A stretch of DNA of 64,000 nt, from assembly GCA_023410445.1 (NCBI GenBank), contig JAEYPT010000009.1, forward strand, positions 186,001 through 250,000. The letters are read 5' to 3'. Under the pieces are notes generated by a model. It ran no database searches. It was not told the DNA's origin and saw only the letters and a program-made list of their open reading frames with translations. Both the position numbers and the translations under genes were made by a program. How positions within the stretch are numbered: position 1 is the first letter of the stretch; every line of letters begins with the position of its first letter. This document shows positions 52,679 to 61,679 of the stretch, piece after piece. This DNA is from Bacillota bacterium (lineage in GTDB: Bacteria > Bacillota > Clostridia > Oscillospirales > Acutalibacteraceae).

Positions 52679-52724
52679 AAAACCATGAAGCAAGCCGCTT
52701 CCTGCAGCGTGCCTTCATGGTTTT
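52679..52724. terminator. Hairpin in the methyltransferase leader
   Basis: AAACCATGAAG pairs with CTTCATGGTTT across about 20 bases, with T-rich flanks on both strands (TTTTTATAAT on the minus strand). On the minus strand it sits between a possible promoter (TTGACT, 17 bp, CAAAAT) and the gene, so it could attenuate it. Confidence 0.5.
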
Positions 52725-52879
52725 CGTTATCGTGTTGTGGTTGGCAGCTTTCGTTTCCATTTTGCCATATGACGGAAGAAAAGTCAATTTTTTTACGCAT
52801 GAAAGGAATTTCCTATTCCACCGCACCGATTTATGGTATATTGAAAGAAAATGGGTGTATGGAAATGGGGGGCTGCCCA

Positions 52880-53956
52880 ATGAATGAGCAGAATCTTGCA
52901 AAAATTACGGAACTGCGGCATAGCCTGCACCGTCACGCGGAACTTTCATGCAGCGAGACGGAGACAAAAGAGCTTTTAATTCGGTTTCTCATGGAACATA
53001 CGACGCTTGAAATTGTTGATCGGGGAGCCTGGTTTTATGCGGTACACCGGGAGCCGTCGGAGCATACAATCGCTTTCCGCGCGGATTTCGACGCGCTTCC
53101 GGTTCCGGACGGAACGGCGAAGCATCTTTGCGGGCACGACGGGCACAGCGCCGCCCTTTGCGGCCTGGCTATGGAATTGGAAGGGGAACGGGTCGGGAAA
53201 ACTGTAGTGCTGGTATTTCAGCACGCGGAGGAAATCGGGGTTGGCGCAAAGGAATGCGTTTCGGTGATCCGGGAATGCGGCGTCAATGAAATTTACGGAA
53301 TGCACAACATTCCGGGTTACCCCAAAGGGGAACTCCTAATTCGGAGAGGAACAATGGCATGCGCCTCCAAAGGGATGATTCTGTCTCTCACAGGGACGCC
53401 GGCTCATGCTGCCTATCCGGAAGACGGGAAAAATCCTTCCTTCGCCGTAGGAAAACTGCTGGAGGAGATCCGGTCGCTTTCCAACCCGGTGCTTTATCAG
53501 CAACTGGTGCTGTGTACGGTCGTCGGGATTAAGGTGGGAGAAAAATCGTTTGGTGTTTCCGCAAGCGAAGGAGAACTTTATCTTACGATCCGCGGCGCGC
53601 TGGAGGAGGAGTTGGAAAAGCTGCAGTCCGGAATTGAAAAAAAAGCGAAAGAACTGTCGGCAGCAGAGGGACTCCGGCTCCGGATTTCCTATATGGATGA
53701 ATTTCCCGCTACGGTCAACCATGACGGAGCTGTTGATTTGGTCCTTCGGGCGGCGGAAAAAGCGGAAAGACCGCATCACATTCTGGAAGAACCTATGCGG
53801 TGGTCGGAGGACTTCGGGTACTACCTTAAAGAGACAAACGGCGCTTTTTTCGGAATCGGAGCAGGTGAAAGTTGTCCTGCACTTCATACCGCGGACTATG
53901 AATATCCCGACGATCTTCTGACGGACGCGGTGTCGGTTTGGGAAAGTCTTATTTAA
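52880..53956 (+). CDS. M20-family amidohydrolase (HipO-like)
   Basis: A 358-residue zinc hydrolase. Ligands and catalytic residues: RADFDALP, LCGHDGHSAAL, FQHAEEIGVGA, MHNIPG, and the final LHTADYEYPD. The lid domain carries GTPAHAAYPEDGKNP. Enzymes of this branch deacylate N-acyl amino acids or related amides. The ATG at 52880 has GGGGGG seven bases upstream; the reading frame continues far upstream only because it runs antisense to the methyltransferase. It is shorter than the M20 enzyme at 21015 and only distantly similar. Confidence 0.9.
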   Translation: MNEQNLAKITELRHSLHRHAELSCSETETKELLIRFLMEHTTLEIVDRGAWFYAVHREPSEHTIAFRADFDALPVPDGTAKHLCGHDGHSAALCGLAMELEGERVGKTVVLVFQHAEEIGVGAKECVSVIRECGVNEIYGMHNIPGYPKGELLIRRGTMACASKGMILSLTGTPAHAAYPEDGKNPSFAVGKLLEEIRSLSNPVLYQQLVLCTVVGIKVGEKSFGVSASEGELYLTIRGALEEELEKLQSGIEKKAKELSAAEGLRLRISYMDEFPATVNHDGAVDLVLRAAEKAERPHHILEEPMRWSEDFGYYLKETNGAFFGIGAGESCPALHTADYEYPDDLLTDAVSVWESLI

Positions 53957-53957
53957 G

Positions 53958-53996
53958 AAAAACCGGACAGAATTTTACACTCTGCCCGGTTTCTTA
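53958..53996 (+). terminator. Terminator after the M20 gene
   Basis: AAACCGG-CAGA pairs with TCTG-CCCGGTTT with one mismatch; followed by CTTATT. Confidence 0.8.
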
Positions 53997-54019
53997 TTCA
54001 ATTGCGGATGCTTAAAATG

Positions 54020-54448
54020 TTACCCCTGACCGCTGTCGGGCTGTGAGATTCCTTTCAGGGCTTCACCGGCGCTGTTCTGCTGGGAAGGCTCCGTCGAGAT
54101 ATCCCCAAGCGAAACGATTCCCACAAGATTGTTGTTGTCAACAATCGGCATCCTGCGGATCTGATTGTCGCTCATGATTCGGGCGACGTCGTTGACATCC
54201 ATCTCAGGATTTCCCACAACAGGGTTTTTGCTCATGACATCCGAAACCTTCTGCTGTTTGGTGTCGCTTCCGGAAGCGGAGGAGCGGAGGGCGATATCCC
54301 GATCCGTTACAATGCCGACTACCTTGTTTTCGCAGCAAACCGGGATGGAGCCGACATTATGCTGTTTCATCAGCTGTGCGGCCCGTTCAATGCTTTCATC
54401 GGAATTTATGCTTGCAATCTCTTTCGACATAATATCCTTTGCTTTCAT
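54020..54448 (-). CDS. Twin CBS-domain protein
   Basis: A 142-residue protein of two CBS motifs (about 6-58 and 69-120), each with the DIMS/DVMS start and a GIVTDRDI or GIVSLGDI end. Such stand-alone pairs bind adenosine nucleotides and act as energy sensors or oxidative-stress proteins. The tail (120-142) is polar and disordered. The Shine-Dalgarno is almost perfect (AAAGGAGGTG). Neighbours give no further hint. Confidence 0.92.
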   Translation of the reverse strand: MKAKDIMSKEIASINSDESIERAAQLMKQHNVGSIPVCCENKVVGIVTDRDIALRSSASGSDTKQQKVSDVMSKNPVVGNPEMDVNDVARIMSDNQIRRMPIVDNNNLVGIVSLGDISTEPSQQNSAGEALKGISQPDSGQG

Positions 54449-54544
54449 TGTGAATCACCTCCTTTGCTAGATTTCCCGCCGTTAACTTTTTTATTACTGC
54501 CATCTTGAGGGCATTGAAAAAGGAGGAAAATAGTGGGGGTATTA

Positions 54545-54573
54545 TTGAAGTATTATGGAAATAATGTTATAAT
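54545..54573 (+). promoter_or_regulatory. SigA-type promoter of the diguanylate cyclase gene
   Basis: TTGAAG (54545-54550), 17-bp spacer, perfect TATAAT (54568-54573). Confidence 0.7.
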
Positions 54574-54617
54574 TTGAAAAAATAAGTCGAAAATCACAGA
54601 GAATCGGTCTATTTCTG

Positions 54618-55868
54618 ATGGAGCGGCAAGGGGCAGAGAAGAACATGGATGTCGGCAAATGCGGGAGCATCAAATCCTTTCTGTTCGGGAGCGTTCCCGA
54701 GTCCTATCAGCGTGAGTTTCACTGTATAATCCGGGCAACCAATCTGCGGAGGGGAAAAATCACGGCCGCGGCGTTACTGGCCCTGCAGACAGTATCTTTT
54801 GCCGTTTCTCTGGCGACGGAGAAACGGATTTTTCTGGTACAGACCAGCAACTATTATTTGGCCATGTATCTTGTGATAACGGTTGCTATGGCCTTCTTTT
54901 TTGCGGTGTTCGACCATCTTGAGAAAAAAACCTCGGGAGGCGCTTTCGCCACGTGGGCGGCCGGAACGGCTTTCGCAGCGTTCATTCTGTTCTGGTGCGC
55001 TGGCAAAAGTCTGCTGGATCAGTTTTCCTCTGGAAAGATTGCGCCCTACAGCATAGCGACAATCTGTATCGCAGTTGTAGCAGTCTACCCGCCGAAAATT
55101 ATTCTGCCTGTTTTCGGTGCGGCAGAAGTGTTTTTTGTTGTTATGATGCCGCATTTTCAGCAATCCTCTGCGCTTTCCTCAAGCAACCGATGGAACAGCG
55201 TCTATTTTGTCCTTCTTGCCTGCGTAATCTCCGCTGCGATGTATCGAAGCAAAATTAATGATTTCAATAACAGTCGAATTATTCAGAAAAAGAACAATGA
55301 ATTGGAGCGAATCAACCGCGAACTTACAGAAACCAACCGGGCGCTCGAAAAACTCTCCGTGACGGACGGGTTGGCCGGCGTTTACAATCGCTCCTTTTTT
55401 GACCGGTCGATCCGGGTGGAATCCGATCAGTGCAGGAAAAACTGCTGCCCGCTTTCCATGATTATGCTGGATATCGACTATTTTAAAGAATTCAACGATC
55501 ATTACGGCCATCAGGCCGGCGATGACTGCATTCGCAAGGTGGCGGCGGCGCTGACTTCCTGTGTGAAACGTTCCAGCGACATTGTGGCTCGGTACGGTGG
55601 GGATGAATTTGCGGTGATTTTGCCGAACACGGGACTCGAAGGAGCCATGAATATCGCAAAACAGATTCGGATCGGAGTGGAAAGCCTGTCCATTCCGCAC
55701 GGATTTTCTGATACGGCTCCGTTTCTTACGATCAGCCTTGGTGTGGATACGATGGAGCCTTCCGAAGCGCTGGCTGTTTCCGATTTTATTCGGCGTGTGG
55801 ACCGCGCTCTGTACGAGGCGAAAAAATACCGCGACCGCGTAATGGCGGCTCACCCCGAGGTCTGTTAA
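54618..55868 (+). CDS. Membrane diguanylate cyclase (GGDEF)
   Basis: A 416-residue protein. About six membrane helices (residues 50-215) form the sensory part, followed by a short coiled coil (NNELERINRELTETNRALEKL) and a GGDEF domain. The active-site loop GGDEF is at residues 327-331, and an inhibitory I-site RSSD lies exactly five residues upstream, so c-di-GMP feedback is expected. It joins two GTP into c-di-GMP. The start could also be ATG 54645; neither candidate has a strong ribosome site. A terminator follows. Confidence 0.93.
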   Translation: MERQGAEKNMDVGKCGSIKSFLFGSVPESYQREFHCIIRATNLRRGKITAAALLALQTVSFAVSLATEKRIFLVQTSNYYLAMYLVITVAMAFFFAVFDHLEKKTSGGAFATWAAGTAFAAFILFWCAGKSLLDQFSSGKIAPYSIATICIAVVAVYPPKIILPVFGAAEVFFVVMMPHFQQSSALSSSNRWNSVYFVLLACVISAAMYRSKINDFNNSRIIQKKNNELERINRELTETNRALEKLSVTDGLAGVYNRSFFDRSIRVESDQCRKNCCPLSMIMLDIDYFKEFNDHYGHQAGDDCIRKVAAALTSCVKRSSDIVARYGGDEFAVILPNTGLEGAMNIAKQIRIGVESLSIPHGFSDTAPFLTISLGVDTMEPSEALAVSDFIRRVDRALYEAKKYRDRVMAAHPEVC

Positions 55869-55888
55869 ATCAAATTCGAATCGCAAAG

Positions 55889-55930
55889 GCGTCAGCCGGA
55901 TTTTTCCATCCGTGCCCGACGGCTTTTTGC
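55889..55930 (+). terminator. Terminator after the GGDEF gene
   Basis: CGTC/GACG and CGGAT/ATCCG form the stem; GGCTTTTTGC follows. Confidence 0.7.
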
Positions 55931-56098
55931 TTTTAAAGGAATTAGGAAATAACGGCGAATTCGTGAATAGGGTTGATAATTGTCAGTTTATAGTTTATAA
56001 TCAGAGCAGAAAATATAACTTCTGGTATTAAAAGGCCAAGAGTCCGTATAAATTTTGTCATATCTGTGAATTTGCAGGGATACTGGAGTGAAACGATT

Positions 56099-58657
56099 TT
56101 GAAAAAAGGCTTCAAACGGATCCGGATACTGCTGCTTTGCGGAACTTTGCTGGCTGTTACCAGCTTGCCGGAAATGAGATTCGGCGCTGCTGCAACTGCC
56201 CGGACAACCGATTATCTGAATCTGCGCACAGGCGCGGGTACCAATACAAATGTAATTGCGACGATTCCCATAAACACTTCCGTTACGGTTCTGGATTCCT
56301 CCGACAGCCAGTGGGTTAAAATCAAGCTGTCCGACGGCAGGAGCGGGTATTGCGCAAGGCAATACCTTCTGTTTTCCGGTTCCGTTCCTCTTGCAACCGC
56401 CGCGTCCGGGAACACCGTTACTGCGGTTACGACGGACAACCTGAATCTGCGTTCCGGTGCTTCCCAAACCTCCGGAATTGTGACGGTGCTTGCGAAAGGC
56501 ACATCGCTTAAAGTAATCGACAACTCGAACGCAAAGTGGGCCAAGGTGAGCACGTCGAGTGGAAAACAGGGCTGGTGTAGCAAAAGCTACCTGAAGATTT
56601 CGTCTGCTTCCTCCGGCTCGTCAACCTCGTCCGGTTCTTCCGGTTCCAAACCGACAGCCTCCGGGCTGACGGCCAAAACGACGGATTATCTCAATCTGCG
56701 CTCCACTGCGGCAGCCACCGGCAAAGTGGTTCTGACGCTTTCCAAAGGCGAAACGCTGACCGTACTCGATAACTCCAATTCAAAATGGGTTAAGGTAAGA
56801 ACCTCGGGTGGGAAAGAAGGTTGGTGCAGCCGGCAGTATCTGAGCGTATCGGGCTCCGGTTCAGCCTCATCCCAGAGTTCTTCTTCTTCGCGGCCTGCTT
56901 CCTCTTCGCGGCCTGCTTCCTCTTCGCAGGTGCCATCGTCCTCCTCTTCTCAGGTTTCTTCCTGTGTCTCTTCGGATTCTTCTTCCAGCGGGGGGGCGCA
57001 GACGGGCGACAACGGCGGAACGGTTCCCGGCGCCAAGACGGTTACGGGCGCCGTGGTAACGGCCGACGTGCTTCGCCTGCGCGCCTCCGCGGGAACGGAC
57101 GCGCAGGTTCTGGCAAACCTGACGAACGGTACCAGCCTGACAGTTCTCGACGCTTCCAACTCCGATTGGATCAAGGTCCAGACCTCCGACGGAAAAGCGG
57201 GATATGTCAGCTCCGCTTATTTGCGGCTTTCCTATTCGGATGGCTCCACTTCCTCCAACAGTGGCAGCAGCAACGGAGGCGGCGGCAATGCGTCCGGGCT
57301 TTCTCTCTCCGCTTCCTCGCAGAGCATACCGCTTGGCAAAACGCTGTACCTCAAGGCAACCGCCAACCCGGATGATGCGGATATCTCCTGGAGCAGCAGC
57401 AATGCCGGCGTCGCAACGGTAACGAACGGATATGTTACGGCGGTAGGCAAGGGCAGCGCTGTTATCACGGCTTCCTCGGGCTCCTGCAAGTCTGCCTGTA
57501 CCGTTTCGGTTACGGATGCTGAACCGGTGCGCACGGCTTACGCTTCGCCCAACGTCGTTGGGCCGGGTCAGACCATTACGCTGACGGCGGTTACGGATTC
57601 ATCACGGACCGGTGTTCAGTTCGTTGTAAAAAAGCCGGACGGTGGCACGACGACCGTCACAGCTTCCAGCAGCCAGCAGGAAACTACCAATGGCGTTGTC
57701 ACGAAAAAATGGACGGGTACCACTTCGTTTACGGCTCCCGGCACCTATTCCGTACTGGCAACCTCCACCGCGGGCGGCGGCTATAGCTCCTCTGGATTCA
57801 CGACCAGCTTGTTCATTGCCACCCAGAGCGATTATACGGTTACCACGTCAGAGGAACGCAGGGCGAGCGATAAAATGATTTCCCTGATCTCCCAGTGGGA
57901 GGGATACCGCGCCGCCGTCTACGCAGATACGCTTTCCTCCACCTCCGTGCCGACCATTGGCTACGGCTGCACGCTGGGTGCCAACGCGGTTTTCTATAAC
58001 AACATGAGCCAGACGGAAGCCTGGTCGATGATGGTCAATAAGATCAACGCTTCTTCCTATACGACCGAGCTGAATAAGATGATCCAGAACAACAAGTTCC
58101 GGATGAGCCAGAATCAGGCGGACTGTCTGATCAGCTTCGCTTATAATGTGGGTTCTGGTTATTTCAACAGTTCGGATGAGATGGACTTTATCAAGATCAT
58201 GAAGAATGCCGTGGTGCCTCCCGCATTTTCCGCCGGGACCACCTACCCCGCGAGCGTGACACTGGACACGGTGGTTCGTGCACAGTCCGGGAATCTTTCC
58301 TCCGTCACAGGGAACATTTCAGCCGGAACCGCCGTGTCGGTTACAGGGGGGGATTTTTCCAATACGCGGGACGGATGGTATAAGGTACAGACGAACGACG
58401 GTACATACGGTTGGATTAATTCTGCCTACGTTTCGTTCAGCGATAATGCCAATCTGGTCCACGACCTGAATTATACGAACGCTTACGCGTTCGGCACGGA
58501 GCTGATCCGCTGGAATCAGGCGGGCGGGAAATTCTACACCGGTCTGTTTTATCGGAGACTCGGCGAGGCGAACGTTTACAATTACAACGATTACAATGCG
58601 CTGCGCAGCAACCAATACGGATACTCCTATCCGGACGCAGCGGCTTCTCTGAGCTGA
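56099..58657 (+). CDS. Secreted multi-SH3 GH24 lysozyme with an SH3 insertion
   Basis: An 852-residue exported protein: signal peptide (1-34), three bacterial SH3 domains (each with LNLR, WxK and a GYC/GWC end), a Ser-rich linker, a fourth SH3, a Big_2 Ig-like domain, a further beta domain, and a T4-type (GH24) muramidase from about residue 580 to the end. The lysozyme triad is E601 (QWEGYR), D610 (YADT) and T619 (PTIGYG). The catalytic domain is split: after IKIMKNAV a fifth SH3-like unit (TVVRAQSGN, WYKVQTNDGTYGWI) is inserted before the conserved LIRWNQAGGKFYTGLFYRR end. The start is TTG 56099 with GGAGTG upstream; a GTG at 56066 has none. It hydrolyses peptidoglycan outside the cell. Confidence 0.9.
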   Translation: MKKGFKRIRILLLCGTLLAVTSLPEMRFGAAATARTTDYLNLRTGAGTNTNVIATIPINTSVTVLDSSDSQWVKIKLSDGRSGYCARQYLLFSGSVPLATAASGNTVTAVTTDNLNLRSGASQTSGIVTVLAKGTSLKVIDNSNAKWAKVSTSSGKQGWCSKSYLKISSASSGSSTSSGSSGSKPTASGLTAKTTDYLNLRSTAAATGKVVLTLSKGETLTVLDNSNSKWVKVRTSGGKEGWCSRQYLSVSGSGSASSQSSSSSRPASSSRPASSSQVPSSSSSQVSSCVSSDSSSSGGAQTGDNGGTVPGAKTVTGAVVTADVLRLRASAGTDAQVLANLTNGTSLTVLDASNSDWIKVQTSDGKAGYVSSAYLRLSYSDGSTSSNSGSSNGGGGNASGLSLSASSQSIPLGKTLYLKATANPDDADISWSSSNAGVATVTNGYVTAVGKGSAVITASSGSCKSACTVSVTDAEPVRTAYASPNVVGPGQTITLTAVTDSSRTGVQFVVKKPDGGTTTVTASSSQQETTNGVVTKKWTGTTSFTAPGTYSVLATSTAGGGYSSSGFTTSLFIATQSDYTVTTSEERRASDKMISLISQWEGYRAAVYADTLSSTSVPTIGYGCTLGANAVFYNNMSQTEAWSMMVNKINASSYTTELNKMIQNNKFRMSQNQADCLISFAYNVGSGYFNSSDEMDFIKIMKNAVVPPAFSAGTTYPASVTLDTVVRAQSGNLSSVTGNISAGTAVSVTGGDFSNTRDGWYKVQTNDGTYGWINSAYVSFSDNANLVHDLNYTNAYAFGTELIRWNQAGGKFYTGLFYRRLGEANVYNYNDYNALRSNQYGYSYPDAAASLS

Positions 58658-58668
58658 ACCACAGCAAT

Positions 58669-58706
58669 AAAAAATGCCTTCCGGCTTTGGCCGGAAGGCA
58701 TTTTTT
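58669..58706. terminator. Bidirectional terminator between the lysozyme and comM
   Basis: AAAAAATGCCTTCCGG pairs perfectly with CCGGAAGGCATTTTTT (16 bp). Confidence 0.93.
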
Positions 58707-58720
58707 AACGACAGAACTTT

Positions 58721-60253
58721 TTAGAGTTCCTTCATCCAGTACTTTCGGTCCAGACTCCGGTACTGCACCGCTTCGGCCACGTGAGAGGGCCCGATTGCCT
58801 CGCTTCCATCCAGATCGGCGATCGTGCGGCAGACTTTTAAAATCCGGTCGTAGGCCCGAGCGGAAAGTCCGAGACGGTCGAAAGCCTTTTTTAATAGAAG
58901 GCGGCCCGCGTCGCTCAGATCGCAGAGCTCGTGCAGACTGTCCGGCGTAATCCGCGCGTTGCATGATATTCCGGTTCCGCGAAAGCGTTCGTTTTGAATT
59001 TTCCGCGCGGCGTTCACCCGTGCACGGATCGCGGCGGAGCTTTCCCCGGCTTCCGAGGAATCAAGCTGCTCAAATTCGACGGGCGGGACCTCCACATGCA
59101 GGTCGAGCCGATCCAGCAGCGGTCCGGAAACCCGCGAAAGGTAGCGCGAAACGGCTTGCGCGGAGCAGGTGCAGCGGCGGGTCGGGTGCCCGAAATATCC
59201 GCAGGGGCAGGGGTTCATGGCGGCCACAAACATGGCAGAGCAGGGGTAGCTGACGGTGCCGCCCGCACGGGAAATCGTCACGATCCCGCTTTCAATCGGC
59301 TGCCGCAGCACCTCCATGGCGCTCCGTGAGAATTCGGGCAGCTCGTCCAGAAAAAGCACGCCGTTATGTGCAAGCGAAATTTCTCCCGGCCGCGGGATGC
59401 TGCCGCCTCCCGAAAGGCCCGCGGGGGAAACGGTGTGGTGCGGCGCGCGAAACGGCCGCGTGCGGATCAGCGAGGCCCCAGGCGGGATGGTTCCCGCAAC
59501 CGAGTGAATCTTGGTTGTCTCAATGGTTTCCTCAAAGGTCATTTCCGGCAGAATGGAAGGGATGCGCTGGGCGAGCATGCTTTTGCCGGAGCCGGGCGGG
59601 CCGATGAGCAACACGTTATGCCCGCCCGCAGCCGCGATTTCAAGGGCGCGTTTCGCCTCGGACTGCCCGCGCACGTCGGCAAAATCGGGGCAGGCGACAG
59701 TTTCACCGGTATCTTCCGGATTTGGCTTTGCAGGTTCAAGAGGTACCTCACCGGTGAAGAATTTCAGCAGCTGAATCAGGTCGTGAATCGGGTAAACTTC
59801 GAGGCCCTCCACGGCGGCTCCCTCGGCTGCGTTGGCCTCCGGCAGGAACAGGCGCCGGAAACCCTCCTCCTTCGCGCGAATCGCCATGGGTAAAACGCCC
59901 CGAACCGGCCGCGTTTCCCCGGTCAACGAAAGCTCGCCGAGGAAAACACATCCCTCCGTAGAGGCCGCAAGCTGGCCGGTCGCTTTCAAAAGGGCGATCA
60001 GCAGGGGAAGGTCGTAGATCGGCCCCTCCTTCCGCTTGTCCGCCGGTGCGAGGTTTACGGTGATGCGGCTCACCGGAAAGTCGAATCCGCAGTTTTTCAT
60101 CGCGGAGCGAACCCGGTCTCGTGACTCCTTCACGGCCGCGTCGGGCAGGCCGACCACTTCAAAGGAGGGCAGACCGGAGGAAAGATCTGCCTCTACCTGA
60201 ACCAGAAAAGCGTCCATGCCATATAATCCCATGCTGTATACCTGTGAAACCAT
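58721..60253 (-). CDS. comM: YifB/ComM-family Mg-chelatase-like AAA+ ATPase
   Basis: A 510-residue ATPase. An N-terminal Lon-protease-like fold (VEADLSSGLPSFEVVGLPDAAVKESRDRV) leads to the AAA+ core: Walker A GPPGSGKSM, Walker B LFLDELPEFSR, and the ComM marks RPFRAPHHTVS and AMNPCPCGYFGH with cysteines (CTCS). ComM acts in homologous recombination during transformation by promoting branch migration. Length is typical. It is a single minus-strand gene. Confidence 0.95.
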   Translation of the reverse strand: MVSQVYSMGLYGMDAFLVQVEADLSSGLPSFEVVGLPDAAVKESRDRVRSAMKNCGFDFPVSRITVNLAPADKRKEGPIYDLPLLIALLKATGQLAASTEGCVFLGELSLTGETRPVRGVLPMAIRAKEEGFRRLFLPEANAAEGAAVEGLEVYPIHDLIQLLKFFTGEVPLEPAKPNPEDTGETVACPDFADVRGQSEAKRALEIAAAGGHNVLLIGPPGSGKSMLAQRIPSILPEMTFEETIETTKIHSVAGTIPPGASLIRTRPFRAPHHTVSPAGLSGGGSIPRPGEISLAHNGVLFLDELPEFSRSAMEVLRQPIESGIVTISRAGGTVSYPCSAMFVAAMNPCPCGYFGHPTRRCTCSAQAVSRYLSRVSGPLLDRLDLHVEVPPVEFEQLDSSEAGESSAAIRARVNAARKIQNERFRGTGISCNARITPDSLHELCDLSDAGRLLLKKAFDRLGLSARAYDRILKVCRTIADLDGSEAIGPSHVAEAVQYRSLDRKYWMKEL

Positions 60254-60327
60254 TTATCTTCAATCCTCTTTCCAATGGATGCAGAAATCAAGTGAAATAT
60301 CTCCGAAACGTCGGGAAAAACGTAGGG

Positions 60328-61005
60328 CTAAACAAATAAAGACAAAAGCACGGTAATGATTCCGGAAACACAGAGCGAAAGGCCGCTCATGGCTCCTTCG
60401 ATTTCTCCAATTTCAATTGCCTTGGAAGTACCGACGGCATGGCTGCATGCTCCGATGGCAACGCCCCTCGCAACGGGATTTTCTATCCGGAAGAGCTTAA
60501 TCAGAACGGGCGACAGTATCGCGCCGAGAATTCCGGTAATAATAACGGCCGCGACCGTCACCGGCACAATTCCCCCGTTCTGTCGGGAAATTTCCATGGC
60601 GATCGGCGTTGTGACAGATTTCGGCAGCATGGAAAGCGTCAGCCTGTTTCCCAGATGAAAGGCTCTGCACAGCAAATAGGCGCTTCCCATCGAGGTCACG
60701 GCCCCGGCCAGACATCCGGCCAGAATCGGCAGAAAATACTCTTTCAATACGTGAATCTGATTATAAACCGACAAAGCAAGCGCAACGGTTGCCGGGGCAA
60801 GAAACATGGTGATAACATCTCCGCCGGTACTAAAGCTTTTAAGAGGAATATGAAATGCCTTTAAAAATACAATTACAAGAGCAATCGCGATTAAAAGTGG
60901 ATTTGCAATCGGGGATTTTACCTTTTTGTTGATCTCCACACCCAGAGCGAATGCGGCAACGCTGAGAACAATGCCGAACAGAGGCGAAGACAGGACGTTA
61001 TTCAT
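60328..61005 (-). CDS. lrgB: LrgB-family membrane protein
   Basis: A 225-residue protein with about seven hydrophobic helices. Family features include SLLFGIVLS-type start (LFGIVLSVAAFALG), KSVTTPIAMEIS, and the C-terminal GACSHAVGTSKAIEIGE-like block. CidB/LrgB works with LrgA in controlling murein hydrolase activity, or in pyruvate/overflow metabolite transport, at the membrane. Its start overlaps the end of lrgA by 8 bp. Confidence 0.93.
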   Translation of the reverse strand: MNNVLSSPLFGIVLSVAAFALGVEINKKVKSPIANPLLIAIALVIVFLKAFHIPLKSFSTGGDVITMFLAPATVALALSVYNQIHVLKEYFLPILAGCLAGAVTSMGSAYLLCRAFHLGNRLTLSMLPKSVTTPIAMEISRQNGGIVPVTVAAVIITGILGAILSPVLIKLFRIENPVARGVAIGACSHAVGTSKAIEIGEIEGAMSGLSLCVSGIITVLLSLFV

Positions 61006-61369
61006 GCTCCTTTTTCCTTCGCTTTTCCTGTAATTTTATAACGGCTGTAACCGTTTGGGAGGCAGCCCAGAAGGTAAGTACGGTGGTAATCAGGCAAACC
61101 AGCAGCAGCGGCAGGATGCTCCCTTCGACATAACGGTAATTATCCAGAATGCTGACCCCTGCGGGAATAAAAAAGAAAGCCATATTTTTCAGAAGAAAAC
61201 TGCTGTTTTTTTCGATGTGATGAGGCTTTATAATCTGCAGGCACAATAAGATCAGCAACAAAATCAATCCGATAACGCTGGCGGGCACTGTGACCGGCAA
61301 ACACGACGATATGAGCTGCCCGACCAGGCAAATGCCGAAAACAATGCCAAACTGCTTGATAATTTCCAC
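60998..61369 (-). CDS. lrgA: LrgA/CidA-family holin-like protein
   Basis: A 123-residue protein with four membrane helices and a basic C-terminal tail (KLQEKRRKKEHE). The family signature IGLILLLILL and NMAFFFIPAGVSIL are present. It forms oligomeric membrane complexes like holins. A GTG start at 61369 follows AGGGGA. A perfect minus-strand promoter (61468-61440) lies 70 bp upstream, so lrgA-lrgB form a two-gene operon. Confidence 0.93.
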   Translation of the reverse strand: MEIIKQFGIVFGICLVGQLISSCLPVTVPASVIGLILLLILLCLQIIKPHHIEKNSSFLLKNMAFFFIPAGVSILDNYRYVEGSILPLLLVCLITTVLTFWAASQTVTAVIKLQEKRRKKEHE

Positions 61370-61439
61370 GATCAGTTCCCCTTTGTGTTTTCAATGTGTT
61401 GAAGCAGAATGAATTTGGTAGGACCAATAGTCTCATGAA

Positions 61440-61468
61440 AGTATAACTTTATCGAAGTGCATTGTCAA
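61440..61468 (-). promoter_or_regulatory. lrgAB promoter
   Basis: Minus strand: TTGACA (61468-61463), 17-bp spacer, TATACT (61445-61440). Confidence 0.75.
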
Positions 61469-61612
61469 TAAAAGCAGGAACAAAAGGGAAAAAGTCGAAT
61501 GCCTGAAAATGGAAAAACAAATTTCTTCCTGAAACAGTATACTCCCATGTACGCCCGGATGCAATTCCTCCTTTTTCGGCCTTCAAGATGTGAGAAAAAT
61601 ACGGCGGACCGG

Positions 61613-61641
61613 TTGACTTCCGGCCTGCCGTAATGTATGAT
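61613..61641 (+). promoter_or_regulatory. sigH promoter
   Basis: TTGACT (61613-61618), 17-bp spacer, TATGAT (61636-61641); predicted start near 61648. Confidence 0.7.
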
Positions 61642-61679
61642 GAAGATGTGAAACTGACATGTGTCACGAGGTGTTTACC

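Larger units (their letters stand above)
61370..61679. other. Divergent intergenic region between lrgA and sigH
   Basis: Holds the lrgAB promoter (minus strand) and the sigH promoter (plus strand), described separately. About 140 bp between them show no gene, repeat or hairpin of note. Confidence 0.6.

Noticed and set aside
52190..52879. Large upstream extension of the M20 reading frame (588 residues in total)
   Set aside because: It runs antisense to the methyltransferase, has no ribosome site and no protein family in that part; the true start is ATG 52880.
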